From contig NZ_LJSD01000009.1 of assembly GCF_001303895.1 (NCBI RefSeq), positions 82,945 through 146,944 on the forward strand: a stretch of DNA of 64,000 nucleotides, given 5' to 3'. Position numbers and translations under genes: made by a program. Below, in pieces: positions 8,042 to 16,733 of the stretch; position 1 is the stretch's first letter; each line of letters opens with the position of its first letter. This stretch comes from Mesorhizobium sp. 1M-11. Its GTDB lineage: Bacteria > Pseudomonadota > Alphaproteobacteria > Rhizobiales > Rhizobiaceae. Under the pieces are notes generated by a model that saw only the letters and a list, made by a program, of their open reading frames with translations, ran no database searches and had not been told where the DNA came from.

Positions 8042-9568
8042 ATGAAAACCAGCCTTCTGAAAAATACCGCCCTGGCGCTGCTTCTGGGCGCCTGTTCGCT
8101 GCCGGCCACCGCGGCTTTTGCACAGCAGAGCTGCATGCGCGTGCTGGGCTACGAATCCGACGGCGAAAAGCAGACGATGGATCCGGCAGCGCTGATCGGC
8201 ACCGACAGCGTCTATCACATCCGCGCGGTCTACGAACCGCTGGTCGACCGCAACAATGCGATGCAGCCGATCCCCGTGCTGGCCGAATCCTGGGAATCCA
8301 ATGCCGACGCGACGGAGTGGACATTCCACCTGAGGAAGGGCGTCAAATTCCACGACGGTTCGGACTTCGATGCCGCCGACGTCGTCTATTCGTACCGCCG
8401 CCTTCTCGATCCAGCGGTTTCGCCCGGCGGTTTCTCGACGCTTGCCTTCCTCGATGCCGACGGCATCACGGCGGTCGACGATCACACCGTGCGTTTCAAG
8501 GTCAAGCAGCCAGTCGTCGAGCTGCCGATGCTAATCGCGACGAAATACGCCCTGATGGTTCCGGATGGCGCCAAGGCGGAAGATTTGCGCGTCAAGGGCG
8601 ACGGCACCGGCCCCTTCGTCCAGGAGAGCTTCACCATCAACGGTGCCGTCCGTGTGCTGCGGCGCAACGCCAATTACTGGCGCGCCGGCCTGCCGAAAGC
8701 CGAGTGCCTCGAGATCACGACGAGCCTGGAATCGACCTCGCGGCTGTCCGCGCTGCTGTCGGGCTCGGTCGACCTGTCGCTGACAGTAGACCCGACCAGC
8801 CTCATCACGCTCAAGGACAATCCCGCCGTTGAACTCGTCTCGACGCCGGGAGCGACGTCGCTCTACGTCGCCGTGTGGACGGACACGGCGCCCTTCGACA
8901 ATCCCAAGGTCCGTGAAGCGATGAAGCTCGTCATGGACCGGCAGAAGATCCTGGACACCGTGCTGCTCGGCTATGGCGAGATCGGAAACGACGCGCCCAT
9001 CCCGCCAAGCTCGCCGCTCGGTCTCGGCACCCCGGCCAAGACAGCCGATATCGAGCGCGCCAAGGCACTGCTTGCGGAGGCAGGGCACGCCGACGGCATC
9101 GAGTTCGATCTCTACACCTCGGACTCCTATCCCGGCATGCTGCTGCTCGCCCAGGTCTACGCCCAGATGGCGGCGCCGGCTGGTATCAAGGTCAACGTCA
9201 TTCCATCGCCGGCGGAAGGCTACTGGGACACAATCTGGCTGAAGAAGCCGGCGGTGATCTCTTACACCAGCGCACGTCCACCAGCCGAAGCGCTGACACT
9301 GTCGCTCAACAGCAAGTCCGAATGGAACGAGACACACTGGAAGCGCGATGACTTCGACGCGCTCGTCGTCAAGGCCGGCCAGACCACCAACGAGCAGGAG
9401 CGCATCGGCTTCTATCGCGACGCGCAGCGCATCGTCGCCGACGAAGGCGGCATGATCCTGCCGGTGTTCACATCGATCGTTGCAGGCCTGCGCAAGGGTT
9501 GCACCGGCTTCAAGCCCAATGTCGACGTCAACCGCATCGACTATTCCGAGCTGACCTGCAGCCAATAG
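8042..9568 (+). CDS. ABC transporter periplasmic binding protein (peptide/opine type, SBP_bac_5)
   Basis: A 508-aa extracytoplasmic solute-binding protein of the DppA/OppA cluster. The signal peptide (about residues 1-28) ends near AFA-Q. Family landmarks include [40 protein letters not shown] with [19 protein letters not shown], and [16 protein letters not shown]. It delivers substrate to the permeases encoded from 10298. The ATG follows GGGGGAA. It is the first gene of an operon of five and starts just behind the LysR-controlled promoter. The family binds peptides, opines, nickel chelates and other zwitterions, so the ligand cannot be named from sequence. Confidence 0.88.
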   Translation: MKTSLLKNTALALLLGACSLPATAAFAQQSCMRVLGYESDGEKQTMDPAALIGTDSVYHIRAVYEPLVDRNNAMQPIPVLAESWESNADATEWTFHLRKGVKFHDGSDFDAADVVYSYRRLLDPAVSPGGFSTLAFLDADGITAVDDHTVRFKVKQPVVELPMLIATKYALMVPDGAKAEDLRVKGDGTGPFVQESFTINGAVRVLRRNANYWRAGLPKAECLEITTSLESTSRLSALLSGSVDLSLTVDPTSLITLKDNPAVELVSTPGATSLYVAVWTDTAPFDNPKVREAMKLVMDRQKILDTVLLGYGEIGNDAPIPPSSPLGLGTPAKTADIERAKALLAEAGHADGIEFDLYTSDSYPGMLLLAQVYAQMAAPAGIKVNVIPSPAEGYWDTIWLKKPAVISYTSARPPAEALTLSLNSKSEWNETHWKRDDFDALVVKAGQTTNEQERIGFYRDAQRIVADEGGMILPVFTSIVAGLRKGCTGFKPNVDVNRIDYSELTCSQ

Positions 9569-9635
9569 CGGGCAATTCGCCATCAACTGAACTGGAGCCG
9601 CGGGGCAGACCTGCTCCGCGGAAAAGGATGCTTTT

Positions 9636-10301
9636 ATGAAAGTCCTGACGACCTTCCTGCAAAGCTTCGCGGATGCGCTGGACGGCGATGCACTGCCGGT
9701 GTCCCGCTCGCACGTGGCCCGGCTGCGTGCATTGCAGGCCAGCCTGCCGCCGGTGAGGTCCGTACCGACGGCACGCGTGCCGATACAGGAAGCCTGCGAA
9801 AGCGAGCTGGCTTCCCGCCACGGCGTGTCGGAGTTGGCGCGGTCGCTTTCCGAACTGCTGCCGCAGCTTCATATCACCCGCAGCAAGACATATCTTGCGA
9901 ACCCGCCTTCCAACGATTTCGGTGACAACTATGGCTACGGCATCATCTGTGGCCCGCAAGGCGGCCCGCCAGCGCTGATCACCGATCCTGACATCGCATT
10001 CGGCCTGATGTTCCTCGGGCCCAGAACCCACTATCCGCTTCATCATCACCCGGCCGATGAGCTCTATTACACGGTTACTGGCCCATCGTTCTGGCGCGCC
10101 GGCAACGCAGACTGGGTGTCGCGCGGGACCGAGGCTATCATCCACCATCCGCCATGGATGCCGCACGCGACGCTCTCCGCTGAAAGACCACTGGTCCTGC
10201 TTTACATCTGGGAGGGCGACCTCGATACCGACGCGGCGTTCATCCTGGACCACCTGCCACTGGATGCCGCCCCGCCGCCAGTTGGATTGGATTTGAAATG
10301 A
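9636..10301 (+). CDS. DMSP-lyase-like cupin
   Basis: A 221-aa single-domain cupin of the dimethylsulfoniopropionate-lyase superfamily (DddL/DddQ/DddW relatives). The metal-binding signature is THYPLHHHPADELYYTVTG: His136, His138, Glu142 and the catalytic-base candidate Tyr144, with His177 in WMPHATL. DMSP lyases use this His/His/Glu/Tyr/His set to abstract a proton and release dimethyl sulfide. The N-terminal 80 residues are helical, as in the family. No signal peptide is seen, so it acts in the cytoplasm. It is inserted between the binding protein and the permeases, and its stop overlaps the next ATG (10298-10301). Whether it cleaves DMSP, another onium compound or something else is open. 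Confidence 0.75.
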   Translation: MKVLTTFLQSFADALDGDALPVSRSHVARLRALQASLPPVRSVPTARVPIQEACESELASRHGVSELARSLSELLPQLHITRSKTYLANPPSNDFGDNYGYGIICGPQGGPPALITDPDIAFGLMFLGPRTHYPLHHHPADELYYTVTGPSFWRAGNADWVSRGTEAIIHHPPWMPHATLSAERPLVLLYIWEGDLDTDAAFILDHLPLDAAPPPVGLDLK

Positions 10302-11248
10302 GCATCTTGCGCCTCCTCGCCAGCCGGATCCTGCTCTCGGCCCTGACGCTTCTGATCGTCTCGGTCCTGATCTTTCTGATCCTCGAAGCCTTGCCCGGCG
10401 ACATCGCGACCCGCATCCTCGGGCGCGACGCGACGGCAAAGGCGCTGGAGGTGCTCCGCAGCCAGCTGCATCTCGACCAGCCGCCGCTGACCCGCTACTT
10501 CCACTGGCTCGGTAATCTGCTTCACGGTGATTTCGGCGCCTCGCTGGCGACCGGGCGGCCGATCGCCGACGTGCTCGGTCCCCGCATCGTCAACACGCTG
10601 CTGCTCTCGCTATTCGCCTTCGCGCTTTATCTGGTCCTCGCCCTGGTTCCTGCGATCATCCAGGCGACAAACCGGGGCAAAGCTGTCGACAACGTTATTT
10701 CCGTGATCACGCTGGTGTTGCTGTCGCTGCCTGACTTCCTGCTGGCGACGATCCTGCTCTTCCTGTTCGCCGTTGCCATCCCGATCCTGCCGGCGCTGGC
10801 AACGGTCTCGGAAAACAGCACCTGGCCGGAGATGCTGCGCGCAATGATCCTGCCGGCGACGACACTTGCCATCATGATGGCCGTCTATGCGATCCGCGTG
10901 TTGCGCGACAGCCTGATCGAGGTGCTGCGCTCCGACTATGTCCGGCTTGCCGAATTGAAGGGACTGCGCCCCGCGGCCGTGCTGTGGCGGCACGCCTTGC
11001 CCAACGCCCTGGTGCCGGCCCTCAACGTGACGGCGCTGAACCTCGGCTTCCTCATCGGCGGCGTGGTGATCGTGGAACGGGTCTTCTCCTATCCGGGTTT
11101 CGGCACGTTGCTCATCGATGCGCTGCAGCTGCGCGACATTCCTCTGATCAAGGCAACGGTGATGATCAGTGCTGCCGTCTATGTCGCAGCCAATCTCGTC
11201 GCCGACATCTGTGCGGTCCTGCTGCAACCGCGCCTGAGGACACGCTGA
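10298..11248 (+). CDS. ABC transporter permease (DppB type)
   Basis: A 316-aa permease of the BPD_transp_1 family, DppB/OppB subgroup. It has an N-terminal membrane anchor (LLASRILLSALTLLIVSVLI), a periplasmic segment with the family motif LGRDATAKALEVLRSQLHLD, and five further spans. The EAA loop that contacts the ATPase reads YVRLAELKGLRPAAVLWRHA (about residues 210-230). Its start overlaps the cupin stop by four bases and its stop shares one base with the next start, so the genes are translationally coupled. Confidence 0.92.
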   Translation: MSILRLLASRILLSALTLLIVSVLIFLILEALPGDIATRILGRDATAKALEVLRSQLHLDQPPLTRYFHWLGNLLHGDFGASLATGRPIADVLGPRIVNTLLLSLFAFALYLVLALVPAIIQATNRGKAVDNVISVITLVLLSLPDFLLATILLFLFAVAIPILPALATVSENSTWPEMLRAMILPATTLAIMMAVYAIRVLRDSLIEVLRSDYVRLAELKGLRPAAVLWRHALPNALVPALNVTALNLGFLIGGVVIVERVFSYPGFGTLLIDALQLRDIPLIKATVMISAAVYVAANLVADICAVLLQPRLRTR

Positions 11249-12120
11249 TGACCGCGATCGTATCCCGTCCGGCCAGATCCCTTCACGGCTGGCACACCAC
11301 ACCCGGGCCATTCAAGGCCGGAGCGGTCATCCTTGGCGTCCATCTGCTGTTTGCCATCGTCGGCGTGTTCTGGACCCCGTACGGCTATGCCGAAATGGGG
11401 GCGGGACTGCCGCTTTCCGGCACATCCTGGCAACACCCGATGGGCCTCGACCAGATCGGCCGCGACGTCTTCAGCCGCTTCATGTACGGCGCCCACATCG
11501 TGCTTCTGCTTTCCTTCGCGGGCACCGTGCTTGGAATGGTCACGGGTGCCGCGATAGGGCTTATCTCAGGTTATGTCGGCGGCTGGCTCGACGACATCCT
11601 GCAGCGTGTCGTCGAAGCGATGATCAGCATACCGTTCCTGGCATTGGCGCTGGTCATGATCATTGCCGCCGGCCCCGCCCTCGCCGGACAGCCGGCCCTC
11701 ATCATCGTCGTGGTTGCCATCGTCTATGCACCCCGCATCACGCGCATCGCGCGTGCGGCGGCGATGGAAGTCGCGACCCGCGAATATGTCGCCGCTGCGG
11801 AACTGCGCGGCGAAGGCACGTTGTCCGTCGTCTTCCGCGAAATCCTGCCCAACACCGCCAATGTACTGCTCGTCGAGTTCTCGCTGCGGCTGAGCTATGC
11901 GCCGATCCTGATCGGAGCCCTCGGCTTCCTGGGCTTCGGCATCCGCCCGCCGACCCCGGAATGGGGCCTGATGATCAGCGAAAACCGCAACCTTCTAATC
12001 GCCTCGCCGATGACTGTCTTCGGGCCGGGACTGGGCCTGGCGTCCCTCGTCATCGGGTTTAATCTTTTCACCGACGGCCTGTCGCGCATGCTCGGCCAGC
12101 GGCCGGTCATGGGAGCTTGA
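11248..12120 (+). CDS. ABC transporter permease (DppC type)
   Basis: A 290-aa partner permease of the DppC/OppC subgroup. It has one N-terminal span, the HPMGLDQIGRDVFSRFMYGA motif (about 60-80) and five spans. The EAA loop YVAAAELRGEGTLSVVFREI is near residues 180-200, and GFGIRPPTPEWGLMI near 235 is typical of DppC. It pairs with the permease encoded just upstream. The start ATG overlaps the preceding TGA by one base. Confidence 0.92.
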   Translation: MTAIVSRPARSLHGWHTTPGPFKAGAVILGVHLLFAIVGVFWTPYGYAEMGAGLPLSGTSWQHPMGLDQIGRDVFSRFMYGAHIVLLLSFAGTVLGMVTGAAIGLISGYVGGWLDDILQRVVEAMISIPFLALALVMIIAAGPALAGQPALIIVVVAIVYAPRITRIARAAAMEVATREYVAAAELRGEGTLSVVFREILPNTANVLLVEFSLRLSYAPILIGALGFLGFGIRPPTPEWGLMISENRNLLIASPMTVFGPGLGLASLVIGFNLFTDGLSRMLGQRPVMGA

Positions 12121-12122
12121 CG

Positions 12123-14123
12123 ATGAAACCGCTGATCGAGGTCCGCAATCTCGGCATCGCCTATGGCCGCCCCGGCAGTTGGACGAGTGTTGTCCAGGGC
12201 GTCTCCTTCGACTTTGCACGAGGCGAAGCGTTCGGGCTGGTGGGTGAGTCCGGCTGCGGCAAATCCACCGTCGCCTATCGCCTGCTCGGCTACGGCACGG
12301 TCAACAGCCTGGCACAGACCGGCGAGGTGCTTTTCGATGGCGTCGATCTGTTGAAACTCGACGCCAGATCGCTGGCGCGCCTGCGCGGCAACCGCATTGC
12401 CCTTGTCCCCCAGAATCCGACGACGTCGCTCAGCCCCGGCATGCGGGTCGGGGCGCAGATCCGCGAGATGATCACGACGCACCGGGCGCTTCCCGCCGGC
12501 ATGACCATGGAGCGCCGCCTCGCGGAGCTGTTCACCCTGGTCGGCCTGCCGGATGTCGGCCATCGTTATCCGCACGAGCTTTCCGGCGGTCAGCAGCAAC
12601 GCGTAACGATTGCGATGGCGGTCTCGTGCAATCCCGACCTGCTGGTTCTGGATGAGCCGACAACCGGCCTCGACGTCACGACGCAACGCCAGATCATCCA
12701 GCTGTTGCAAAGTCTTCGAAGCAGCATCGGCATGGCGATGCTCTACGTCACGCACGATCTCGCCTTGCTCAGTCAGATCGCGGACCGTGTCGGCGTGATG
12801 TATGCCGGCCAGTTGGTCGAGATCGCACCTTGCGACGCGTTGCTGTCGGCGCCGGTGCATCCCTATTCGCGCGGCCTGATCGCGTCGATCCCGACGATAG
12901 ACGGCGCAAGCAGCGGTCGAGGCCTGCGCGGCATGCTGAGGCGGGACCAGATCCCCAGCGGTTGCAAGTTCGAACCGCGCTGCGACTTCGCAAAGGCGGA
13001 TTGCAAAGGCACACCACAGACACTCGAGCCGGTCGGCAAGGAGAGAGCCGTCGCCTGCATGCGCTGGAAGGATATCGAACCCGCCGCCGCGGAACTGACC
13101 AGAGCGGCCCGGTCACCACAGCCGGACACCGAGGTGGGAGCGGTGCTCAGCGTCGAGGATCTCGCCTTGTCCTACCAGTCTCCAAGCGTCCTTCGGACGT
13201 TTCTCGGCAAAGCTGACAGCATCGTTGCCCGCGACATCAGTTTCGAGCTGAAGCCGGGTGAGGTCGTCGCCCTCGTTGGCGAGTCCGGCAGCGGCAAGTC
13301 GACCATCGCCCGCGCGATCAGCGGCCGGCTGCAACCCCGGTCGGGTGGAATCCACCTTGATGGAAACGCACTGGCGCCGGTGTTGCGGCGCCGTTCTGTC
13401 GAGCAGCTGCGACAGATCCAGTACATTTTCCAGAACCCCGATGCCTCGCTGAATCCGCGCCGGCGCATCCGGTCGATCTTGGAGCGGCCACTGCGCCATT
13501 TCGGCATCAAATCGGATGGCGAGACGCTCGAAACCGTGCTGGAAAGCGTCGGCCTGCATGCGGGCTATCTCAATCGCTTTCCCGAACAGCTTTCGGGCGG
13601 CGAGCGCCAGCGCATCGCCATCGCGCGCGCCCTGCTGGTCAACCCGAAGCTTCTGATCTGCGACGAGATCCTGTCGGCACTCGACGTGTCGGTCCAATCG
13701 CGCATCGTCGAGCTGCTGCAGTCGCTGAAGAAACAGCATTCCGTCGCGATGCTGTTCATCTCGCACGATCTGGCTGTCGTGCAGCAGCTGGCCGACAAGG
13801 TAGCGGTACTCTATCGGGGCGAGCTCCTGCAGATGGCCGACACGGCCACCTTGCTCGAATCCCCTCTGCACCCCTACACCCAGATACTGCTCGAGGCTGC
13901 ACCCGGCCTGCGCAAGGACCAATACGTCTCGAGGTCGCCGGCAACACCGGGTGAGACGTCGACAGGCGGGCAAGGATGTCCTCTTGCGGGCCGCTGCCAT
14001 CGGCAGATCGGAAAGATCTGTGCGGAGAGCCGCCCGCCAGTTCGCAGCACGGAGACAGGCTTCATTCGCTGCCACATACCGGGCAGCCAGTTGGTGCGAG
14101 GCAACGAGCTGGCTGCAGCCTGA
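12123..14123 (+). CDS. Double-domain ABC ATPase (DppD-DppF fusion type)
   Basis: A 666-aa ATPase with two nucleotide-binding domains. Domain 1 has Walker A GESGCGKST and signature LSGGQQQR. Domain 2 has Walker A GESGSGKST and signature LSGGERQR. Each domain is followed by an oligopeptide-type C-terminal extension with conserved cysteines (FEPRCDFAKADC near 285; GGQGCPLAGRCHRQIGKIC near 625), which hold an Fe-S cluster in some Dpp/Opp ATPases. It powers the importer encoded upstream. ATG at 12123 follows GGAG; a TTG six bases earlier overlaps the upstream stop. The fused architecture makes this importer a four-protein system. Confidence 0.92.
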   Translation: MKPLIEVRNLGIAYGRPGSWTSVVQGVSFDFARGEAFGLVGESGCGKSTVAYRLLGYGTVNSLAQTGEVLFDGVDLLKLDARSLARLRGNRIALVPQNPTTSLSPGMRVGAQIREMITTHRALPAGMTMERRLAELFTLVGLPDVGHRYPHELSGGQQQRVTIAMAVSCNPDLLVLDEPTTGLDVTTQRQIIQLLQSLRSSIGMAMLYVTHDLALLSQIADRVGVMYAGQLVEIAPCDALLSAPVHPYSRGLIASIPTIDGASSGRGLRGMLRRDQIPSGCKFEPRCDFAKADCKGTPQTLEPVGKERAVACMRWKDIEPAAAELTRAARSPQPDTEVGAVLSVEDLALSYQSPSVLRTFLGKADSIVARDISFELKPGEVVALVGESGSGKSTIARAISGRLQPRSGGIHLDGNALAPVLRRRSVEQLRQIQYIFQNPDASLNPRRRIRSILERPLRHFGIKSDGETLETVLESVGLHAGYLNRFPEQLSGGERQRIAIARALLVNPKLLICDEILSALDVSVQSRIVELLQSLKKQHSVAMLFISHDLAVVQQLADKVAVLYRGELLQMADTATLLESPLHPYTQILLEAAPGLRKDQYVSRSPATPGETSTGGQGCPLAGRCHRQIGKICAESRPPVRSTETGFIRCHIPGSQLVRGNELAAA

Positions 14124-14128
14124 GCAAA

Positions 14129-14149
14129 ACGGGCGCCAGCGGCGCCCGT
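14129..14149. terminator. Hairpin terminator between convergent ATPase and binding-protein genes
   Basis: A perfect stem ACGGGCGCC/GGCGCCCGT with a three-base loop. Read on the minus strand it is followed by TTTT, so it should terminate the binding-protein transcript. On the plus strand it lacks a T-run. Confidence 0.7.
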
Positions 14150-14188
14150 CGATCTGATCGGCTTTGACGCGGCGCGAACCGCAACCGC

Positions 14189-14950
14189 TCAATAGATGTC
14201 GAAGTCGAAATACTTCGCCTGCACCTTCTTGTAGGTGCCGTCGGCAACGATGGCGTCGATCGCCGCATTGAAGCGCTCGCGCAGCGCGTCCTCGCCCTGG
14301 CGGATGGCGATGCCGATCTCGGCCTCGGTACCCTCCACGTCACCGATCAGCTTGCAGCAATCCTTGCCGTTGCCATTCTTGACCCAGTCGACCAGCACGA
14401 ACTTGTCGGTGATGATGGCGTCGAGCCGGCCGTTGACGAGGTCGGCGACGGCATCCTCATGCGTCGGATAGAGCTTCACGTCGGCGCCGGCCTTGGCGTA
14501 GACATCCTGCGCGTAGGTGGCCTGCATGGTCGAGCCTTGCGCGCCCAGCGTCTTGCCTTCCAGCGCCGCCGGCTCGGTGCCGGTCACGGTGGTGTCCTTC
14601 AGGCCGGCCAGCGCCAGCGGCGTCGCGTAATATTTGTTGGTGAAGGCGACCTGCTTCTTGCGCTCCTCGGTGATGGTCATCGAGGCGATGATGGCGTCGA
14701 ACTTCCTGGCCTGCAGCGCCGGGATCATGCCGTCCCAATCCTGCGCGACGATCTCGCATTCGATTTTCATCTCAGCGCACAGCGCATTGGCGATGTCGAC
14801 GTCGAAGCCGGCCAGCTTGCCGTCCGCCGTGACCGTGCTGAAGGGCGGCGCAGCCCCTTCCGTGGCGATCTTCAGCTTTTCGGCGGCAGCCGTCCCCATC
14901 ATCAACATCGTCGCGGCCGCAGCCGAGACGAGCCATTTCGAAATCTGCAT
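14189..14950 (-). CDS. Amino-acid ABC transporter binding protein (SBP family 3), paralogue 1
   Basis: A 253-aa periplasmic binding protein of the polar/basic amino-acid group (ArgT/HisJ-like). A Sec signal peptide (residues 1-23, ending TAAA-E) precedes KLKIATEGAAPPFSTV and the family signature GFDVDIANALCAEMKIECE. The C-terminal DGTYKKVQAKYFDFDIY is almost identical to that of the paralogue ending at 16734. A Cys pair (KDCCK) is conserved in both. ATG at 14950 follows GGAGGG; an upstream start would add 20 residues. No permease or ATPase gene is adjacent, so it must use a transporter encoded elsewhere. Ligand is probably lysine, arginine, ornithine or histidine, by family only. Confidence 0.85.
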   Translation of the reverse strand: MQISKWLVSAAAATMLMMGTAAAEKLKIATEGAAPPFSTVTADGKLAGFDVDIANALCAEMKIECEIVAQDWDGMIPALQARKFDAIIASMTITEERKKQVAFTNKYYATPLALAGLKDTTVTGTEPAALEGKTLGAQGSTMQATYAQDVYAKAGADVKLYPTHEDAVADLVNGRLDAIITDKFVLVDWVKNGNGKDCCKLIGDVEGTEAEIGIAIRQGEDALRERFNAAIDAIVADGTYKKVQAKYFDFDIY

Positions 14951-15070
14951 TCCTGTTTTCCCTCCAACTTCGGCCGAAACGGCCGGGCCCTGCCAAACAT
15001 GTGCCGGCAAAGCGAGAAAGCGCCAGCGCCGGGCTTCGATTGGTGCTCGGAGGATGGTTTCTTTAGGGCG

Positions 15071-15358
15071 CTACGATCCCGCCTCTTGCGAAGGTTGGAC
15101 AACACCCTCTTCGTATTTTTGGATGATGATATCGCAGGACTTGCGGAGTCTTTTCAGGTTCTCGATCGTAAGCATCCGCGAAACCTCGGATTCACCTCGT
15201 GCGTATTGAATCCAGATTATCTTCTCCTCATCGTCCATTGCCAGGAGCAGATTGGCGATGTCCTTGCCCCTGGCATCGAATATCTTCTCCCGCACATAAA
15301 CGTCGTAGCCGTAGTCGTACTTGAACATCCGCCAAAAGGCTTTCTTCGCCGAAACCAT
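15071..15358 (-). CDS. Small protein of unknown function
   Basis: A 95-aa protein, not recognised. It is charged and rich in aromatic residues (AFWRMFKYDYGYDVYVREKI near the N-terminus; a Lys/Arg/Glu helix IENLKRLRKSCDIIIQKYEE near the C-terminus). No signal peptide or membrane span is seen. The ATG at 15358 follows GGAGGGG with good spacing, which supports it as a real gene; a longer start at 15406 lacks such a site. It lies alone, upstream of the binding protein on the same strand with 120 bp between. The gap 15359-15651 to the next gene shows no recognisable element. Confidence 0.55.
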   Translation of the reverse strand: MVSAKKAFWRMFKYDYGYDVYVREKIFDARGKDIANLLLAMDDEEKIIWIQYARGESEVSRMLTIENLKRLRKSCDIIIQKYEEGVVQPSQEAGS

Positions 15359-15651
15359 GGCCCCTCCATTGACCACTACTTGGCCGCTTTGACCAACCGC
15401 ACGCAAGGAAATTCAAACGACGATCCCGAATGATCGACGACGAGTGACCATCAGCACGCGAATAATCCGGACCGGACATCCTCGCTCGATAACACCCGGC
15501 TCACGCAAAGGTGACCTCCCCTCGGCCGCATCAGGTTGAAGCCGCAAGCCTTGCTGGTAGCCTGCTCTCGGGTTGTCCCCGGGGCGCGGAACCGGTCGGC
15601 GATGAGCGCTGCCGGTCAAGGCCGTGCCCGCTGACCCTTGGAGTCCGATCA

Positions 15652-16638
15652 ATGGCCAGTTTTGCCCTTTCCCGTCGCACCGTCATGGCAAGCGCCGGCG
15701 CCCTCGCTACCGCTGCCATCCTCGACCTGCCCATCGGCATCGCGCCGGCGCGGGCGCAAGACGCACCCGTGAGCCACAATCCCGGCTTCTATCGCTACAA
15801 GGTGGGCGACATCACCGTCACCGCACTCAACGACGGATTCGGCCAGCGCCCGCTCGACGGCTTCATCCGCAATGCCGAGCTCGCTGACGTCAAGAAGGCG
15901 ATGGAGGATGCCTATCTGCCGAGCGATGCGATTTCCATCTCCTACACCACGCTGGCGCTGCAGATCGGCGACAGGCTGGTGCTGATCGACACCGGCAACG
16001 GCGATTCCGGCGCGCCAACCTCAGGCGTCTGGATGAACAATTTCAAGGCTGCCGGATTCAAGCCAGAGGATGTCTCGACCGTCATCATCAGCCATTTCCA
16101 TGGCGACCACATCAACGGCTTCCGGCTCAAGGACGGCACCGCCGTCTTTCCAAACGCCGAGGTCATGGTGCCGGCCGCCGAATGGGCTTTCTGGATGGAC
16201 GATTCCAAGATGAACGCCGCGCCGGAAGCCGCGAAGAACGCATTCGCCACCGTGCGCCGCGTCTTCGGCCCCGTCGCCAAGGACGTCAAGCAGTACGAAG
16301 GCGACAAGGAACTGGTGCCGGGCGTGACCGCGATCGCTGCTCCCGGCCACACGCCCGGCCACACCGTCTTCGCCATTGCCTCCGGCGACGACAGCCTGAT
16401 GGCATTGTCGGATACGACCAATCATCCTGCGCTGTTCGTGCGCAACCCCGACTGGACGGCGGTGTTCGACATGGACGGGCCGCAGGCGACGGCAACCCGG
16501 CGCAAGCTGCTCGACATGGCGGCGGCGGAGAAGATGCAGGTTGCCTTCTACCACGCCCCCTTCCCCGCGACCGGTCACATCGCCAAATCCGGCAATGGCT
16601 TCGAACTGGTGCCGGTGCAGTGGAGCAGCGCGATCTGA
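15652..16638 (+). CDS. Tat-exported metallo-beta-lactamase-fold hydrolase
   Basis: A 328-aa protein. The N-terminus SRRTVMASAGALATAA is a twin-arginine signal followed by ARAQD, so it is exported folded. The MBL fold carries the metal motif SHFHGDHINGF (HxHxDH), a second site at PGHTPGHT and a terminal His in FYHAPFPATGHI. The family includes lactonases and AHL-degrading or alkyl-sulfatase-like enzymes, and the substrate is not deducible. ATG at 15652 follows TTGGAG. It lies between two paralogous amino-acid binding proteins on the other strand, and its terminator follows 24 bp after the stop. Confidence 0.82.
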   Translation: MASFALSRRTVMASAGALATAAILDLPIGIAPARAQDAPVSHNPGFYRYKVGDITVTALNDGFGQRPLDGFIRNAELADVKKAMEDAYLPSDAISISYTTLALQIGDRLVLIDTGNGDSGAPTSGVWMNNFKAAGFKPEDVSTVIISHFHGDHINGFRLKDGTAVFPNAEVMVPAAEWAFWMDDSKMNAAPEAAKNAFATVRRVFGPVAKDVKQYEGDKELVPGVTAIAAPGHTPGHTVFAIASGDDSLMALSDTTNHPALFVRNPDWTAVFDMDGPQATATRRKLLDMAAAEKMQVAFYHAPFPATGHIAKSGNGFELVPVQWSSAI

Positions 16639-16661
16639 GCCGCGTGGCGCTGGACAGATAA

Positions 16662-16690
16662 AAGGCCGGGAGAGCTCCCGGCCTTCCTTT
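16662..16690 (+). terminator. Intrinsic terminator after the MBL-fold gene
   Basis: An 11-bp stem AAGGCCGGGAG/CTCCCGGCCTT with a two-base loop, followed by CCTTTT. It lies between convergent genes and can serve both. Confidence 0.8.
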
Positions 16691-16733
16691 TCAGCAACGA
16701 GGCGGCTGGCTATCCGTCATCAGCAACAGCTGC

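Noticed and set aside
9636..10301. Firm assignment of the cupin as a DMSP lyase (DddQ/DddL/DddW)
   Set aside because: The metal site fits the superfamily, but the neighbours are a peptide-type ABC importer and an MIO-less lyase, not DMSP genes. Activity cannot be told from the motif alone.
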